Positions 16,718-25,256 of a DNA stretch of 41,221 nucleotides are shown here, one piece after another. Both the position numbers and the translations under genes were made by a program. The stretch's first letter is position 1. Every line of letters starts with the position of its first letter. The notes under the pieces are model-generated. The model saw only the letters and a list, made by a program, of their open reading frames with translations. It made no database searches and had not been told where the DNA came from. Source of the stretch: an uncultured Pelagibacteraceae bacterium (lineage in GTDB: Bacteria; Pseudomonadota; Alphaproteobacteria; Pelagibacterales; Pelagibacteraceae); NCBI GenBank assembly GCA_902577625.1, contig CACGZX010000006.1, positions 1 through 41,221 on the forward strand, in the 5' to 3' direction.

Positions 16718-17497
16718 ATGAATTGTTCAATTTCATCTATTTATTATTGTCCAGTTAAAACTTTATCATTTCAAAGCATTGAAAGTTGCAATGTAAAAAA
16801 AGAACTAGGAATGATCAACGATAGGATATTCGCATTTTCTAGAGGGGTAGATTTAGAAAAAGCAAAGTCCATGGAATCCAATCCTAATGATAGAAAATTA
16901 ATTAATTTGTTAACTTTAAAAAATTCTCCAGCTTTAAATAAATATAATTTTACTTATAAAGAGGAAAAACTTAGTTTAAATCTTAAAGAAAAAGAAATAA
17001 TTTCAATCTCACCAGATAATAATGAAGAAAGAATTAAACTTTCTGAAAAGTTAATTGAATTAGAAAGTTCTTTAGCAAAACCTATCTTTCTTTTAAAAAA
17101 TGTTGAATTTCCGTTTTTTGATACTACTCATTCTAATAATATTTTTAACTCAATATCGTTAATAAATTTAAATACAGTTAAAGATTTTGAAAAAAAGATT
17201 AATCAAAAAGTTGAGTTTGAAAGATTTAGGGGTAATTTTTATTTTGAAGGGTTAGAAGCAGGTGAAGAAAGAAATTGGATAGGCAAAGTTATAAAAATTA
17301 ATAATATTTCTTTTAAAGTAGAAAAAAATATTCCAAGATGTGTAGCTATAAATTTAAAACCAAAAACTGATGATAATTCTTTAAATTTACTCCAATCTCT
17401 AAAAAAAACTTATAATCATTTTGATATGGGGATTTATTTAAATGCTTTAGACGATGGAAAAATAAATATTGGTGATAAAATTCAATTATCCCAGTAA
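16718..17497 (+). CDS. MOSC domain protein (YcbX-like)
   Basis: A 259-aa protein with an N-terminal MOSC beta-barrel domain (begins SISSIYYCPVKTLSFQ) and a C-terminal MOSC domain. FERFRGNF, EERNWIGK and the conserved cysteine in IPRCVAINLKP are family landmarks. MOSC proteins bind a molybdenum cofactor; YcbX-type members reduce N-hydroxylated compounds with partner redox proteins. The ATG at 16718 is preferred over the upstream GTG at 16685, which would overlap the previous gene and add unmatched residues. It is the last of a three-gene unit, and its partner reductase is not in the window. Confidence 0.82.
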   Translation: MNCSISSIYYCPVKTLSFQSIESCNVKKELGMINDRIFAFSRGVDLEKAKSMESNPNDRKLINLLTLKNSPALNKYNFTYKEEKLSLNLKEKEIISISPDNNEERIKLSEKLIELESSLAKPIFLLKNVEFPFFDTTHSNNIFNSISLINLNTVKDFEKKINQKVEFERFRGNFYFEGLEAGEERNWIGKVIKINNISFKVEKNIPRCVAINLKPKTDDNSLNLLQSLKKTYNHFDMGIYLNALDDGKINIGDKIQLSQ

Positions 17498-17611
17498 TTT
17501 TTTTTAACTTCCATTAGTCAACCTCTGATTGAAAAAATAATTTTGTGTGTACAAATAACCATTTTTTTAGTTAAATTATTTAAAATAAATTAAATGAGAG
17601 GGAAATAAACT

Positions 17612-18457
17612 ATGAGTAGATTATTTAAATCTTTTACTGTTCTTCTTGTTATTCTTTTTAGTGTTTCATCAGTAAGTGCTGCAACACTAACTCAAAGACT
17701 AGCAGACGGACATAAATTAAGACTAGGATTTGGTACAGCAGTGCCTTGGGCATATGCTGGAGATAACGGTGAAGCACTAGGATTTGTTAATATGATCGCT
17801 TTAACAGTGCTAGAAGAAATGGGAATTACTGAGCATGAAACTAAGGTTTTTGAGTGGTCTGGATTAATTCCTGGTATTAATGCCAATAGATCAGACATGA
17901 TAACTGGTGGTATGTATATTTTAAAAAGCAGATGTGCGAATATCAATTTTTCTGATCCTATAGGAGTTTTTGGTGATGCAATGCTAGTACCTAAAGGTAA
18001 CCCTAAAAATATTAATAACTACCAAGATGTTATTGATACGGGTGCTACACTAGTTACAGGTGCTGGTTTCAATACTGTTGAAGCAGCTAAAAAATTTGGT
18101 GTTCCAGATAGCCAAATGTTACTAGTTGAAGGTGAAGTTGGAATATTAGCTGCAATGAAAGCAGGAAGAGCTGATGCCGCTGTGCAAACTTTCTTTGGTG
18201 CAAAAGAGCATGAAGAAAAAACAGGTGGTGCATTTGAAGTTACAGATCCTAAATTAATGCCTAAAGAAACTGTAAACGTAGTAGGAATTGGTTTTAGAAA
18301 AAGTGACGAAGAGTTTAGACAAGCTTTCAATGCTGCTTTAGCTAAAGTTATGGCTAATCCAGGTAAAATGTTAGAGAGAGCTGGTAAGTATGGGTATGAT
18401 AAAGCTCAATTACCTCCTCCTGATATGACTACTGAGTGGGCTTGCTCAACTAAATAG
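17612..18457 (+). CDS. ehuB: Ectoine/hydroxyectoine ABC transporter substrate-binding protein
   Basis: A 281-aa periplasmic binding protein of the amino-acid (SBP_bac_3) class, with a signal peptide cleaved after about residue 23 (SVSA-A). Family landmarks match EhuB: the LRLGFGTAVPWAYAG opening, FEWSGLIPGINANRSDM, GGMYILKSRC and VLGEVGILAAMKAGRAD-like segments. It should bind ectoine or hydroxyectoine for EhuCDA. AGAGGG precedes the ATG, and a terminator follows. With eutA and doeA about 10 kb to the left, the assignment is well supported. A change of ligand within this family cannot be excluded. Confidence 0.87.
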   Translation: MSRLFKSFTVLLVILFSVSSVSAATLTQRLADGHKLRLGFGTAVPWAYAGDNGEALGFVNMIALTVLEEMGITEHETKVFEWSGLIPGINANRSDMITGGMYILKSRCANINFSDPIGVFGDAMLVPKGNPKNINNYQDVIDTGATLVTGAGFNTVEAAKKFGVPDSQMLLVEGEVGILAAMKAGRADAAVQTFFGAKEHEEKTGGAFEVTDPKLMPKETVNVVGIGFRKSDEEFRQAFNAALAKVMANPGKMLERAGKYGYDKAQLPPPDMTTEWACSTK

Positions 18458-18477
18458 TATAAAAATACATTTATTTA

Positions 18478-18513
18478 ATCAGGCGGCCAAAAAAAGGTCG
18501 CCTGATTTTTTTT
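18478..18513 (+). terminator. Intrinsic terminator after ehuB
   Basis: A 10-bp stem (arms TCAGGCGGCC and GGTCGCCTGA, one G-T pair, A-rich loop) runs directly into eight T residues. It lies 21 bases after ehuB and 20 before ehuC, inside the transporter operon. Confidence 0.92.
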
Positions 18514-18533
18514 AATTTAATTAAAGGTTTTTA

Positions 18534-19196
18534 GTGAGTTATTTTGCATTTTTAACTGAACATGGACCTACACTCTTGCTGGGTACAGTTACTACAATTA
18601 AAGTTTTAGTTTGTTCAGCTATTCTTTATGTAATTATATCGATGATATTTGGTTTAATGCGTTTATCCAAAAATCCTGCAATACAAGGAATAGCAACTGT
18701 ATATATTGAATTTTTTAGAGGAACATCTTTGTTGGTTCAATTATTTTGGGTTTATTATGTATTACCTTTTTTTGGTCTTTCCTTAGAAGCCTTTGTTGCA
18801 GGCGTAGTTGCTTTAGGAATGAATTTCGGAGCATATGGTGCAGAGATAGTAAGAGCAGGAATACTTGCGGTACCTAAAGGTCAATGGGAAGCAGCACATG
18901 CACTTAATTTTAGTCCTGCAAAAAGAATTAAAAGAATTATTATTCCTCAAATATTTCCAATTATTTTGCCACCTGCTGCAAATTTAACTGTAGAACTTTT
19001 AAAAGCTACTGCACTCGTAGCTCTTGTTACAGTTGTTGATTTAACTTTTGAAGCAAAACAAATTAACTCTATCACGTGGCTTTCTGCACAATGTTTTGGT
19101 ACCGCTTTGTTAATTTATTATATTATGGCAAGATTTGCACTTGTTCCTTTTTTAAGATGGTTAGAAGTAATAGCAGCAAGAAAGGTTGGAAGGTAA
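18534..19196 (+). CDS. ehuC: Ectoine/hydroxyectoine ABC transporter permease EhuC
   Basis: A 220-aa HisMQ-type permease with about five helices. The coupling loop reads WEAAHALNFSPAKRIKRIII. It starts with GTG, supported by an AAAGG Shine-Dalgarno about six bases upstream and by homology beginning at FLTEHGPTLLLG. It pairs with EhuD to form the channel. It lies right after the ehuB terminator, so its transcription depends on read-through or a weak promoter. Confidence 0.87.
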   Translation: MSYFAFLTEHGPTLLLGTVTTIKVLVCSAILYVIISMIFGLMRLSKNPAIQGIATVYIEFFRGTSLLVQLFWVYYVLPFFGLSLEAFVAGVVALGMNFGAYGAEIVRAGILAVPKGQWEAAHALNFSPAKRIKRIIIPQIFPIILPPAANLTVELLKATALVALVTVVDLTFEAKQINSITWLSAQCFGTALLIYYIMARFALVPFLRWLEVIAARKVGR

Positions 19197-19208
19197 AAGG
19201 TATAAAAT

Positions 19209-19886
19209 ATGGAAATGGGATTTAGATGGGACTTTGCTTATGAAATTTTACCACAAATGTTATGGGCAACTTTAAATACTATAATCGCTGCAGGAGTCGG
19301 ATATGCAATAGCTTTAGTTGTTGGATTATTTTTTTTACTTGGCCAAAGAACTCCTTCTAAGATTGTAAATGTAATTAACAGAGAACTAGTTGAATTTATC
19401 CGTTCAACACCACTTTTAATACAATTATTTTTTGTTTACTTTGTGCTACCTCAATTCGGCATAAAATTATCGGCATGGCTATGTGGAATGATTACCATCG
19501 GTTTACATTTTGGAACTTATCTATCAGAAGTTTATCGCGGTGCATTAGAAGGAGTTTCTAAAACACAGTGGGAGGCATGTAGAGCGTTAAATTTTTCAAC
19601 AGTTTATACTTATAGAAGAATTGTTTTGCCTCAAGCATTCCCTATTGCAATACCAGGAATGGGTAATTATTTAGTTGGAATTTTCAAAGATACTCCACTC
19701 TTATCAACAATTGGTGTTGCAGAGTTGTTTCACGCAGCAACAGCTGTAGGTGGCTATAATTATAGATATTTGGAACCTTACACAATGGTTGGTATAATAT
19801 TTTTAACACTTTCTATCCCAGCAGCTATGTGGGTTAGAAATTTAGAAAAAAGAGTTAATGTAGCACAAGGAAAAATAAAACGATAA
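19209..19886 (+). CDS. ehuD: Ectoine/hydroxyectoine ABC transporter permease EhuD
   Basis: A 225-aa HisMQ-type permease and the second half of the channel. The coupling loop reads [20 protein letters not shown]. Its sequence is similar in layout to EhuC, as expected for the pair. AAAAGG precedes the ATG. The stop TAA shares one base with the ehuA ATG (TAATG), a sign of translational coupling. Confidence 0.87.
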   Translation: MEMGFRWDFAYEILPQMLWATLNTIIAAGVGYAIALVVGLFFLLGQRTPSKIVNVINRELVEFIRSTPLLIQLFFVYFVLPQFGIKLSAWLCGMITIGLHFGTYLSEVYRGALEGVSKTQWEACRALNFSTVYTYRRIVLPQAFPIAIPGMGNYLVGIFKDTPLLSTIGVAELFHAATAVGGYNYRYLEPYTMVGIIFLTLSIPAAMWVRNLEKRVNVAQGKIKR

Positions 19887-20674
19887 TGGATAAAAGTTCT
19901 CAAGAAACAATAGTCAAGTTTGATAAAGTTACTAAACAATACGGAGATCTTGTAGTTTTAGATAAGCTAAATTTAAATATTAAAAAAAATGAAATGGTTT
20001 CAATCATTGGTCCATCAGGCTCAGGAAAAACAACCGTACTAAGAGTATTAATGACTTTAGAAAAAATTAATGGTGGAGTTATTCATTTGGATGGTGAACC
20101 ACTTACCCATATGAACACAAACGGCAAGCTGATTGAAGCAAATGAAAAATATTTGAGAGATAGGCGTTCAAAAATTGGTATGGTATTTCAACAATTCAAT
20201 TTATTTCCTCACATGACTGCACTTCAAAATTGTATTGAAGCGCCAGTTGAAGTTTTAGGTATGAAGAAAGAAGAAGCAGAAGAAAGAGCCCTTGAACTTT
20301 TAGAATTAGTTGGATTAACAGATAAAAAAGACCAACATCCTTCAAGACTTTCAGGAGGTCAACAACAACGGGTTGCAATAGCAAGAGCTTTAGCAATGAG
20401 ACCAAAAGTAATGTTGCTAGATGAAATAACTTCAGCCTTAGATCCAGAAGTGGTTGGAGAAGTTTTAAATGTAATTAGATCTTTAAATAAAGAACATAGT
20501 TTAACTATGATTATGGTTACACACCAAATGGGATTTGCTAGAGAAATTTCAGATAGAGTATGTTTTTTTAACGAAGGTAAAATTTTTGAACAGGGCCCAC
20601 CAGAGCAATTGTTTGGAGATCCTAAAAATGAAAGAACAAAACAATTTCTTCATGCAGTGCTTGATGCCAATTAA
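19886..20674 (+). CDS. ehuA: Ectoine/hydroxyectoine ABC transporter ATP-binding protein
   Basis: A 262-aa ATPase of the polar amino acid importer class (GlnQ/HisP-like). Walker A is [10 protein letters not shown], the signature is [14 protein letters not shown] and Walker B is [14 protein letters not shown], with H-loop VTHQMGF. It contains the short insertion after Walker A ([18 protein letters not shown]) that EhuA/GlnQ proteins often carry. It drives EhuCD. It is the fourth gene of ehuBCDA and is followed 31 bases later by the ureohydrolase gene. Confidence 0.9.
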   Translation: MDKSSQETIVKFDKVTKQYGDLVVLDKLNLNIKKNEMVSIIGPSGSGKTTVLRVLMTLEKINGGVIHLDGEPLTHMNTNGKLIEANEKYLRDRRSKIGMVFQQFNLFPHMTALQNCIEAPVEVLGMKKEEAEERALELLELVGLTDKKDQHPSRLSGGQQQRVAIARALAMRPKVMLLDEITSALDPEVVGEVLNVIRSLNKEHSLTMIMVTHQMGFAREISDRVCFFNEGKIFEQGPPEQLFGDPKNERTKQFLHAVLDAN

Positions 20675-20705
20675 AAACTATGTATAAAATTTAAATAATA
20701 ATACT

Positions 20706-21665
20706 TTGAAAAATAATAAAAAAACAATTCAACCAGTTAGTGGAACAAAAGTTCCTAGATTTGCAGGACCTTCAACTTTTGCAAGGCTGCCAGAACTAAG
20801 AGATGTAGATAAATGTGATATAGCAATAGTTGGAATACCTTTTGATGCAGGAACAAGTTATAGACCTGGTGCAAGATTTGGACCACAAAGTATAAGACAA
20901 GCGTCAAGGCATTTAAGAACCAATTACCATCCAAACTATGATAGCGAACCTTTTGTTGAACAGCAAGTTGCTGATGCTGGAGATATAACATGCAATCCAT
21001 TTAATATTAATGAAGCAATTAAACAAATAGAAGTTGGAGCAACAGACTTGTTAAATAAAGTAGGTGGAATAATCAGCATGGGAGGTGACCACACAATTGC
21101 ATTTCCACTTTTAAAAGCTGTAAATAAAATTAACAAAGGTCCAGTCGCATTAGTCCATTTTGATGCACATTTAGATACTTGGGACACATATTTTGGCGCA
21201 CCATTTACTCATGGAACTCCATTTAGAAGAGCAAGAGAGGAAAATTTATTTTTAGACGATGCTTCAATGCACGTAGGTATAAGAGGTCCTTTATATAGTA
21301 GAAATGATCTTAAAAATGACGAAAGTTTTGGATTTAAAATAATTCATTGTGATGAATTCCAAAGTCAAGGTACTGACAAAATTGCAGAAAGAATAAGAAA
21401 TAGAGTAGGCAATAACCCGTTATATTTATCAATTGATATAGATGTTTTAGATCCTGCTTTTGCTCCTGGAACTGGTACACCAGAGATTGCAGGTATGACT
21501 ACAAGAGAAATGGTAAATGTTTTAAGGGGACTTTCAGGTCTAAATTTAATTTCAGCTGACGTAGTTGAAGTTTCACCTGCATATGATCATGCTGAAGTAA
21601 CATCTTTAGCTGCTGCGACTATTGTTTATGAATTAACAAATCTATTTGCAAAAAAAAAACTATAG
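20706..21665 (+). CDS. speB: Agmatinase/ureohydrolase family protein
   Basis: A 319-aa arginase-fold hydrolase that removes urea from a guanidino compound using two Mn2+. All metal motifs are present: GGDHTI, DAHLDTWD and SIDIDVLDPAFAPGTGTPE. Overall form and length fit agmatinase, which gives putrescine plus urea, but guanidinobutyrase and guanidinopropionase look much the same. The only workable start is TTG at 20706, because no internal methionine precedes the conserved VPRFAG region; no clear ribosome-binding site is seen. It lies downstream of ehuA and 14 bases before an aldehyde dehydrogenase, so it could act on a guanidino acid or amine whose product aldehyde is then oxidised. Confidence 0.85.
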   Translation: MKNNKKTIQPVSGTKVPRFAGPSTFARLPELRDVDKCDIAIVGIPFDAGTSYRPGARFGPQSIRQASRHLRTNYHPNYDSEPFVEQQVADAGDITCNPFNINEAIKQIEVGATDLLNKVGGIISMGGDHTIAFPLLKAVNKINKGPVALVHFDAHLDTWDTYFGAPFTHGTPFRRAREENLFLDDASMHVGIRGPLYSRNDLKNDESFGFKIIHCDEFQSQGTDKIAERIRNRVGNNPLYLSIDIDVLDPAFAPGTGTPEIAGMTTREMVNVLRGLSGLNLISADVVEVSPAYDHAEVTSLAAATIVYELTNLFAKKKL

Positions 21666-21679
21666 GCTAGATTTCTCAA

Positions 21680-23113
21680 ATGTTGGATAGAAAAAACTTT
21701 TATATTGATGGAAAATGGGTCTCACCAGTAGAACAGAGAAATTACAAAGTAATAGATCCATCAAATGAAGAAATTTGTGCTGAAATATCTCTTGGAGGAA
21801 AAAAAGATGTAGATAAAGCAGTTAGCGCTGCAAAAAAGGCTTTTGAAACTTGGGCTTTCTCAAAAAAAGAAGAAAGATTAGATTTATTAGAAAAATTATA
21901 TGTAATTTATAAAAAACGTTGGGCAGAAATGGCAAAACTCATATCACTTGAAATGGGAGCGCCTATGAAATTTTCAACAGAAATGCAAGCTGCAACAGGA
22001 GCTAGCCATATAAAGTCTTTTAAAAATATTTTAAAAGATTTTAATTTTGAAAAAGATTTAGGAGAAGAAAAAAATAATCAAAAATTATTATATGAACCAA
22101 AAGGAGTATGTGCTTTAATCACACCTTGGAATTGGCCAATAAATCAAGTTAATTTAAAAGTAATTCCAGCACTTGCATCTGCTTGTACTGTAATATTGAA
22201 ACCTTCTGAGATAGCACCACTATCATCTATGTTGCTTGCAGAAATGATTGATGAAGTAAAATTTCCTTCTGGAGTTTTTAATTTAGTTAATGGAGATGGA
22301 GAGACAACTGGAGATGCATTAACAAGTCATCCCGATGTAAATATGATATCGTTTACTGGCTCTACCAGAGCTGGTGCATTAATTTCTCAAAATGCAGCGA
22401 AAGATTTTAAAAGAATTAGTTTAGAGCTTGGTGGAAAAGGTGCAAATATAATTTTTAAAGATGCTGACTCTGAGGCAGTAGCAAGAGGAGTACTAAGATG
22501 CTTTAGAAACTCAGGTCAATCATGCAATGCACCGACAAGAATGCTTGTTGAAAAATCAATTTATAATGAAACTGTAGAAAAAGTAAAAGAATTAGCAAAT
22601 AACACTAAAGTAGACGCGCCACAAAAGGAAGGTGATCATATTGGACCAGTAGTTTCAGAAGTACAATTTAATAAAATTCAAAATTTAATTCAAAAAGGAA
22701 TAGATGAAGGAGCAAAGTTAATTGCTGGTGGAATAGGAAAACCTAAAGGTTTTGAAAAAGGATATTATGTAAAACCAACAGTTTTTGCTGATGTTAATAA
22801 TCAAATGGAAATTGCAAGAACTGAAATTTTTGGTCCAGTATTATCTATAATTCCATTTGAAAATGAAGAAGAGGCTATTTCAATAGCTAACGATACTCCT
22901 TATGGTCTTACAAATTATATTCAAACTCAAGATAAAGAAAAAGTTAAAAGAGTTGCAAGAAAACTTAGATCAGGAATGGTTGATGTTAATGGAGTTGGCA
23001 TAGCCGTTGCCTCACCTTTTGGAGGTTATAAGCATTCTGGAATTGGACGAGAAGCCGGAACAGAAGGATTGATAGAGTTTTTGGAAGTAAAAACAGTTGG
23101 TGGCTGGAATTAA
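21680..23113 (+). CDS. NAD(P)-dependent aldehyde dehydrogenase (second copy)
   Basis: A 477-aa aldehyde dehydrogenase with an intact active site: N151 in TPWNWP, E249 in LELGGKGA and C282 in NSGQSCNAP. It is the last gene of the ehu-speB set. It is closely related along its whole length to the enzyme at 3495, sharing MLD starts, NSGQSC..APTRMLVEKSIY and EIFGPVLSIIPFE, so the two are paralogs with probably different aldehydes. Candidates from context are aspartate semialdehyde (the DoeC step of ectoine use) or an aminoaldehyde from polyamine or guanidino degradation. The substrate is not established. Confidence 0.92.
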   Translation: MLDRKNFYIDGKWVSPVEQRNYKVIDPSNEEICAEISLGGKKDVDKAVSAAKKAFETWAFSKKEERLDLLEKLYVIYKKRWAEMAKLISLEMGAPMKFSTEMQAATGASHIKSFKNILKDFNFEKDLGEEKNNQKLLYEPKGVCALITPWNWPINQVNLKVIPALASACTVILKPSEIAPLSSMLLAEMIDEVKFPSGVFNLVNGDGETTGDALTSHPDVNMISFTGSTRAGALISQNAAKDFKRISLELGGKGANIIFKDADSEAVARGVLRCFRNSGQSCNAPTRMLVEKSIYNETVEKVKELANNTKVDAPQKEGDHIGPVVSEVQFNKIQNLIQKGIDEGAKLIAGGIGKPKGFEKGYYVKPTVFADVNNQMEIARTEIFGPVLSIIPFENEEEAISIANDTPYGLTNYIQTQDKEKVKRVARKLRSGMVDVNGVGIAVASPFGGYKHSGIGREAGTEGLIEFLEVKTVGGWN

Positions 23114-23174
23114 ATTTCAAATTTAAGTTAATCGATCAAATTGGGTTTTATAAATCATAAATTTGGCGGCTTTT

Positions 23175-23220
23175 AACTTACCTATAATAAACGCTTGAAA
23201 TTATCATCATAAAACTTACC
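23175..23220 (+). promoter_or_regulatory. Candidate promoter region of the NCS1 permease with paired AACTTACC
   Basis: A consensus TATAAT lies at 23183-23188, about 67 bases before the permease start. The octamer AACTTACC occurs on both sides of it (23175-23182 and 23213-23220). This could be a regulator site over the promoter. The -35 region is poor (AATTTG with 17-base spacing). A very strong GGAAGGAGGAAG ribosome site precedes the ATG. Confidence 0.3.
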
Positions 23221-23254
23221 GTTATTTAATTAGAAAACATGGAAGGAGGAAGAT

Positions 23255-24709
23255 ATGAGTAGATCTTCTAAATTATATAATAAGGATTTAGCTCCAACTC
23301 CAAGTTCAGAGAAAAAATGGGGATGGTTCGAAATCTTTAACGTATGGGCTAACGATGTTCAAAGTTTATTTGGATATACTTTGGCGGCATCATTATTTAT
23401 AGCATCAGGTTTAAATGGCTGGGCTGTATTTCTTGCATTGATACTAGCAGGATTTTTTATAATGTGGCTTGTTAACCTATCAGGAAAACCAAGTGTTAAA
23501 CACGGTATTCCATATCCAGTATTTGCCCGTGTAAGTATGGGTGTATTTGGTGCAAACTTTCCAGCAATGGCAAGGGGTCTTGTTGCTATGTTCTGGTATG
23601 GTGCTCAAACTTATGCAGCTTCAACAGCAGTTGCACTTTTAATCACAGGATTAACAGGAATTGAAGGTGAACCTGTATTACTTGGAATGTCAGGAGTGAT
23701 GTGGGTATCATTTATTTTTGTTTCACTTTTCCAAGTTTATCTGTTTTGGCAGGGGATTGATCTTGTTAGAAGATTTTTAAACTTTGCTGGACCAGCAGTT
23801 TATATTGTGATGATTGTTTTAATGATAGCTATTTGGGCTAAAGCTGGTGGAGGATTATTATCAGAAGTTGGAGAAATATTTTCAGGTGGTGAACGTTCAG
23901 GTGGATTTGAAGGTTTAGGTTCGTTTGGAGCTTTCCTAGCTGTATTCTCAATTATGGTAGGATATTTCGCAGCAGTAGTTATTAACTTTGGTGACTTTGC
24001 TAGGTTTGTTAAAAATGAAAATGAAATGAAAAAAGGTAACCTATGGGGATTAGTAGGGAACGTAGTTTTCTTCTCTTTCATAACTTTAATGATCACTGGC
24101 GGTACAATTGCAATATTTGGAGAGTACATTGCTCAACCAACAGAAATGGTTGCTAAAGTAGATAATTTACTTTTAACATTAATTGCAGCTTTTGCATTTT
24201 TTGCAGCTACAGTTGGAATAAATATGGTAGCTAATTTTATACCTCCAGCGTATGACCTTGCAAACCTAATGCCAGATAAAATAAATTTCAGAACTGGTGG
24301 ATTAATCACTGCTATTTTTGGATTTGTAATTGGTGGTATGTGGGTTGCTGTTATAACTCAAATGGGTATGTTTCCATTTGTTAATACGTTAGGAGCAATT
24401 TTAGCGCCTGTATTTGGAATAATGATTACTGACTATTACTTGATTAAGAAACAACAATTAAATGTTGATGATTTATTCTCAGAAAAATCAAGTGGAAGAT
24501 ATCATTACAATGGTGGATTCAATGGAAAAGCAATGTTAGCTTGGGTAATCTCAGGTTATGTTGCAGTTGGATCTGTTTGGCCAAATATACTATTTGCTGG
24601 TTTAGATGAATTCTTCGCTAATTTAGGCGGAGGCGGTGGATATGCATGGATGATTGGAGCAGCTTTAGGTGCTATCATTCATATGGCGATATCTGGAAGA
24701 GGCAAATAA
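23255..24709 (+). CDS. NCS1-family permease, probably for allantoin or a related ureide
   Basis: A 484-aa membrane protein with about twelve helices, of the nucleobase:cation symporter-1 family (Mhp1/PucI-like). The family stretch GIPYPVFARVSMGVFGANFPAM-like region (about 90-112) and WYGAQTYAAS are visible. It would import a purine-derived ring compound with Na+ or H+. The convergent neighbouring operon encodes allantoinase, allantoicase and ureidoglycolate lyase, so allantoin is the best guess; hydantoin, uracil or cytosine are alternatives. It has its own leader of about 140 bases and ends at a strong hairpin. The C-terminal glycine-rich NLGGGGGYAW loop is unremarkable. Confidence 0.87.
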   Translation: MSRSSKLYNKDLAPTPSSEKKWGWFEIFNVWANDVQSLFGYTLAASLFIASGLNGWAVFLALILAGFFIMWLVNLSGKPSVKHGIPYPVFARVSMGVFGANFPAMARGLVAMFWYGAQTYAASTAVALLITGLTGIEGEPVLLGMSGVMWVSFIFVSLFQVYLFWQGIDLVRRFLNFAGPAVYIVMIVLMIAIWAKAGGGLLSEVGEIFSGGERSGGFEGLGSFGAFLAVFSIMVGYFAAVVINFGDFARFVKNENEMKKGNLWGLVGNVVFFSFITLMITGGTIAIFGEYIAQPTEMVAKVDNLLLTLIAAFAFFAATVGINMVANFIPPAYDLANLMPDKINFRTGGLITAIFGFVIGGMWVAVITQMGMFPFVNTLGAILAPVFGIMITDYYLIKKQQLNVDDLFSEKSSGRYHYNGGFNGKAMLAWVISGYVAVGSVWPNILFAGLDEFFANLGGGGGYAWMIGAALGAIIHMAISGRGK

Positions 24710-24720
24710 AAGTTTAAGTT

Positions 24721-24762
24721 TAAAAGTTCGCCGCGCATGTTGTGCGGCGTGGCGGACTTTAA
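24721..24762. terminator. GC-rich hairpin between convergent permease and ureide operon
   Basis: A 9-bp inner stem (arms CGCCGCGCA and TGTGCGGCG, loop TGT) is extended by outer pairing of AAAGT with ACTTT after a short bulge. It is exceptionally GC-rich for this DNA. T and A runs on both flanks suit a bidirectional terminator. It just touches the allA stop codon. Confidence 0.8.
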
Positions 24763-25256
24763 TATTTCAAAGTAATATTTTCTTTTTCTAAGTTTTCGAT
24801 AACTAAATTATCTCCAGATCCTTTTCTATCAACTACTAGAAAATTCATATCCTCAGTAGATATCAATGGGAAATGCCAAGTTCCGGGATTGTAATTTACT
24901 CCTATTCCAGGAGGAATTATAAAAGCTTCAATTTTATTTAAATCTAATTTATCTTCCTTTGGGGCCACAAATACTAAAAAAGTAGTTTCTTTCATTGGTA
25001 TGAATGCTTGGCTTCCTAAAGGATGTTTTTCCATCATATCAATTTTCATTGGAAAATTTCTTTTTAAAGCAGAAAAGATGCTAATTGTAGTTTCACCATT
25101 ATCATTTGAAGTATTTAAATTTGCTATTCCATCATATCTTTTTGCATATCCATTATTTATTTCTAAAGGTTTTATATCTTTTGTTGAAATCATATCTCCA
25201 TATTTAGCAAAATTTTCTTTTGTAATTGGAATAGGTGTTATTATTTTTTCAGTCAT
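24759..25256 (-). CDS. allA: Ureidoglycolate lyase
   Basis: A 165-aa cupin-fold enzyme of the AllA family, near the usual 160-170 aa. It splits ureidoglycolate to glyoxylate and urea. The family opening TKENFAKYGDMIS, the central HPLGSQAFIPM and the PPGIGVNYNPGTWHFPL motif are all present. It is the last gene of the minus-strand ureide operon, and its start overlaps the allantoicase stop by four bases. The urea would need a urease or urea carboxylase, neither of which is in the window. Confidence 0.93.
   Translation of the reverse strand: MTEKIITPIPITKENFAKYGDMISTKDIKPLEINNGYAKRYDGIANLNTSNDNGETTISIFSALKRNFPMKIDMMEKHPLGSQAFIPMKETTFLVFVAPKEDKLDLNKIEAFIIPPGIGVNYNPGTWHFPLISTEDMNFLVVDRKGSGDNLVIENLEKENITLKY

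Noticed and set aside
23114..23254. Purine-type riboswitch before the NCS1 permease
   Set aside because: I could not find the conserved junction sequences or a convincing three-stem fold; only a promoter-like box and short repeats are visible.
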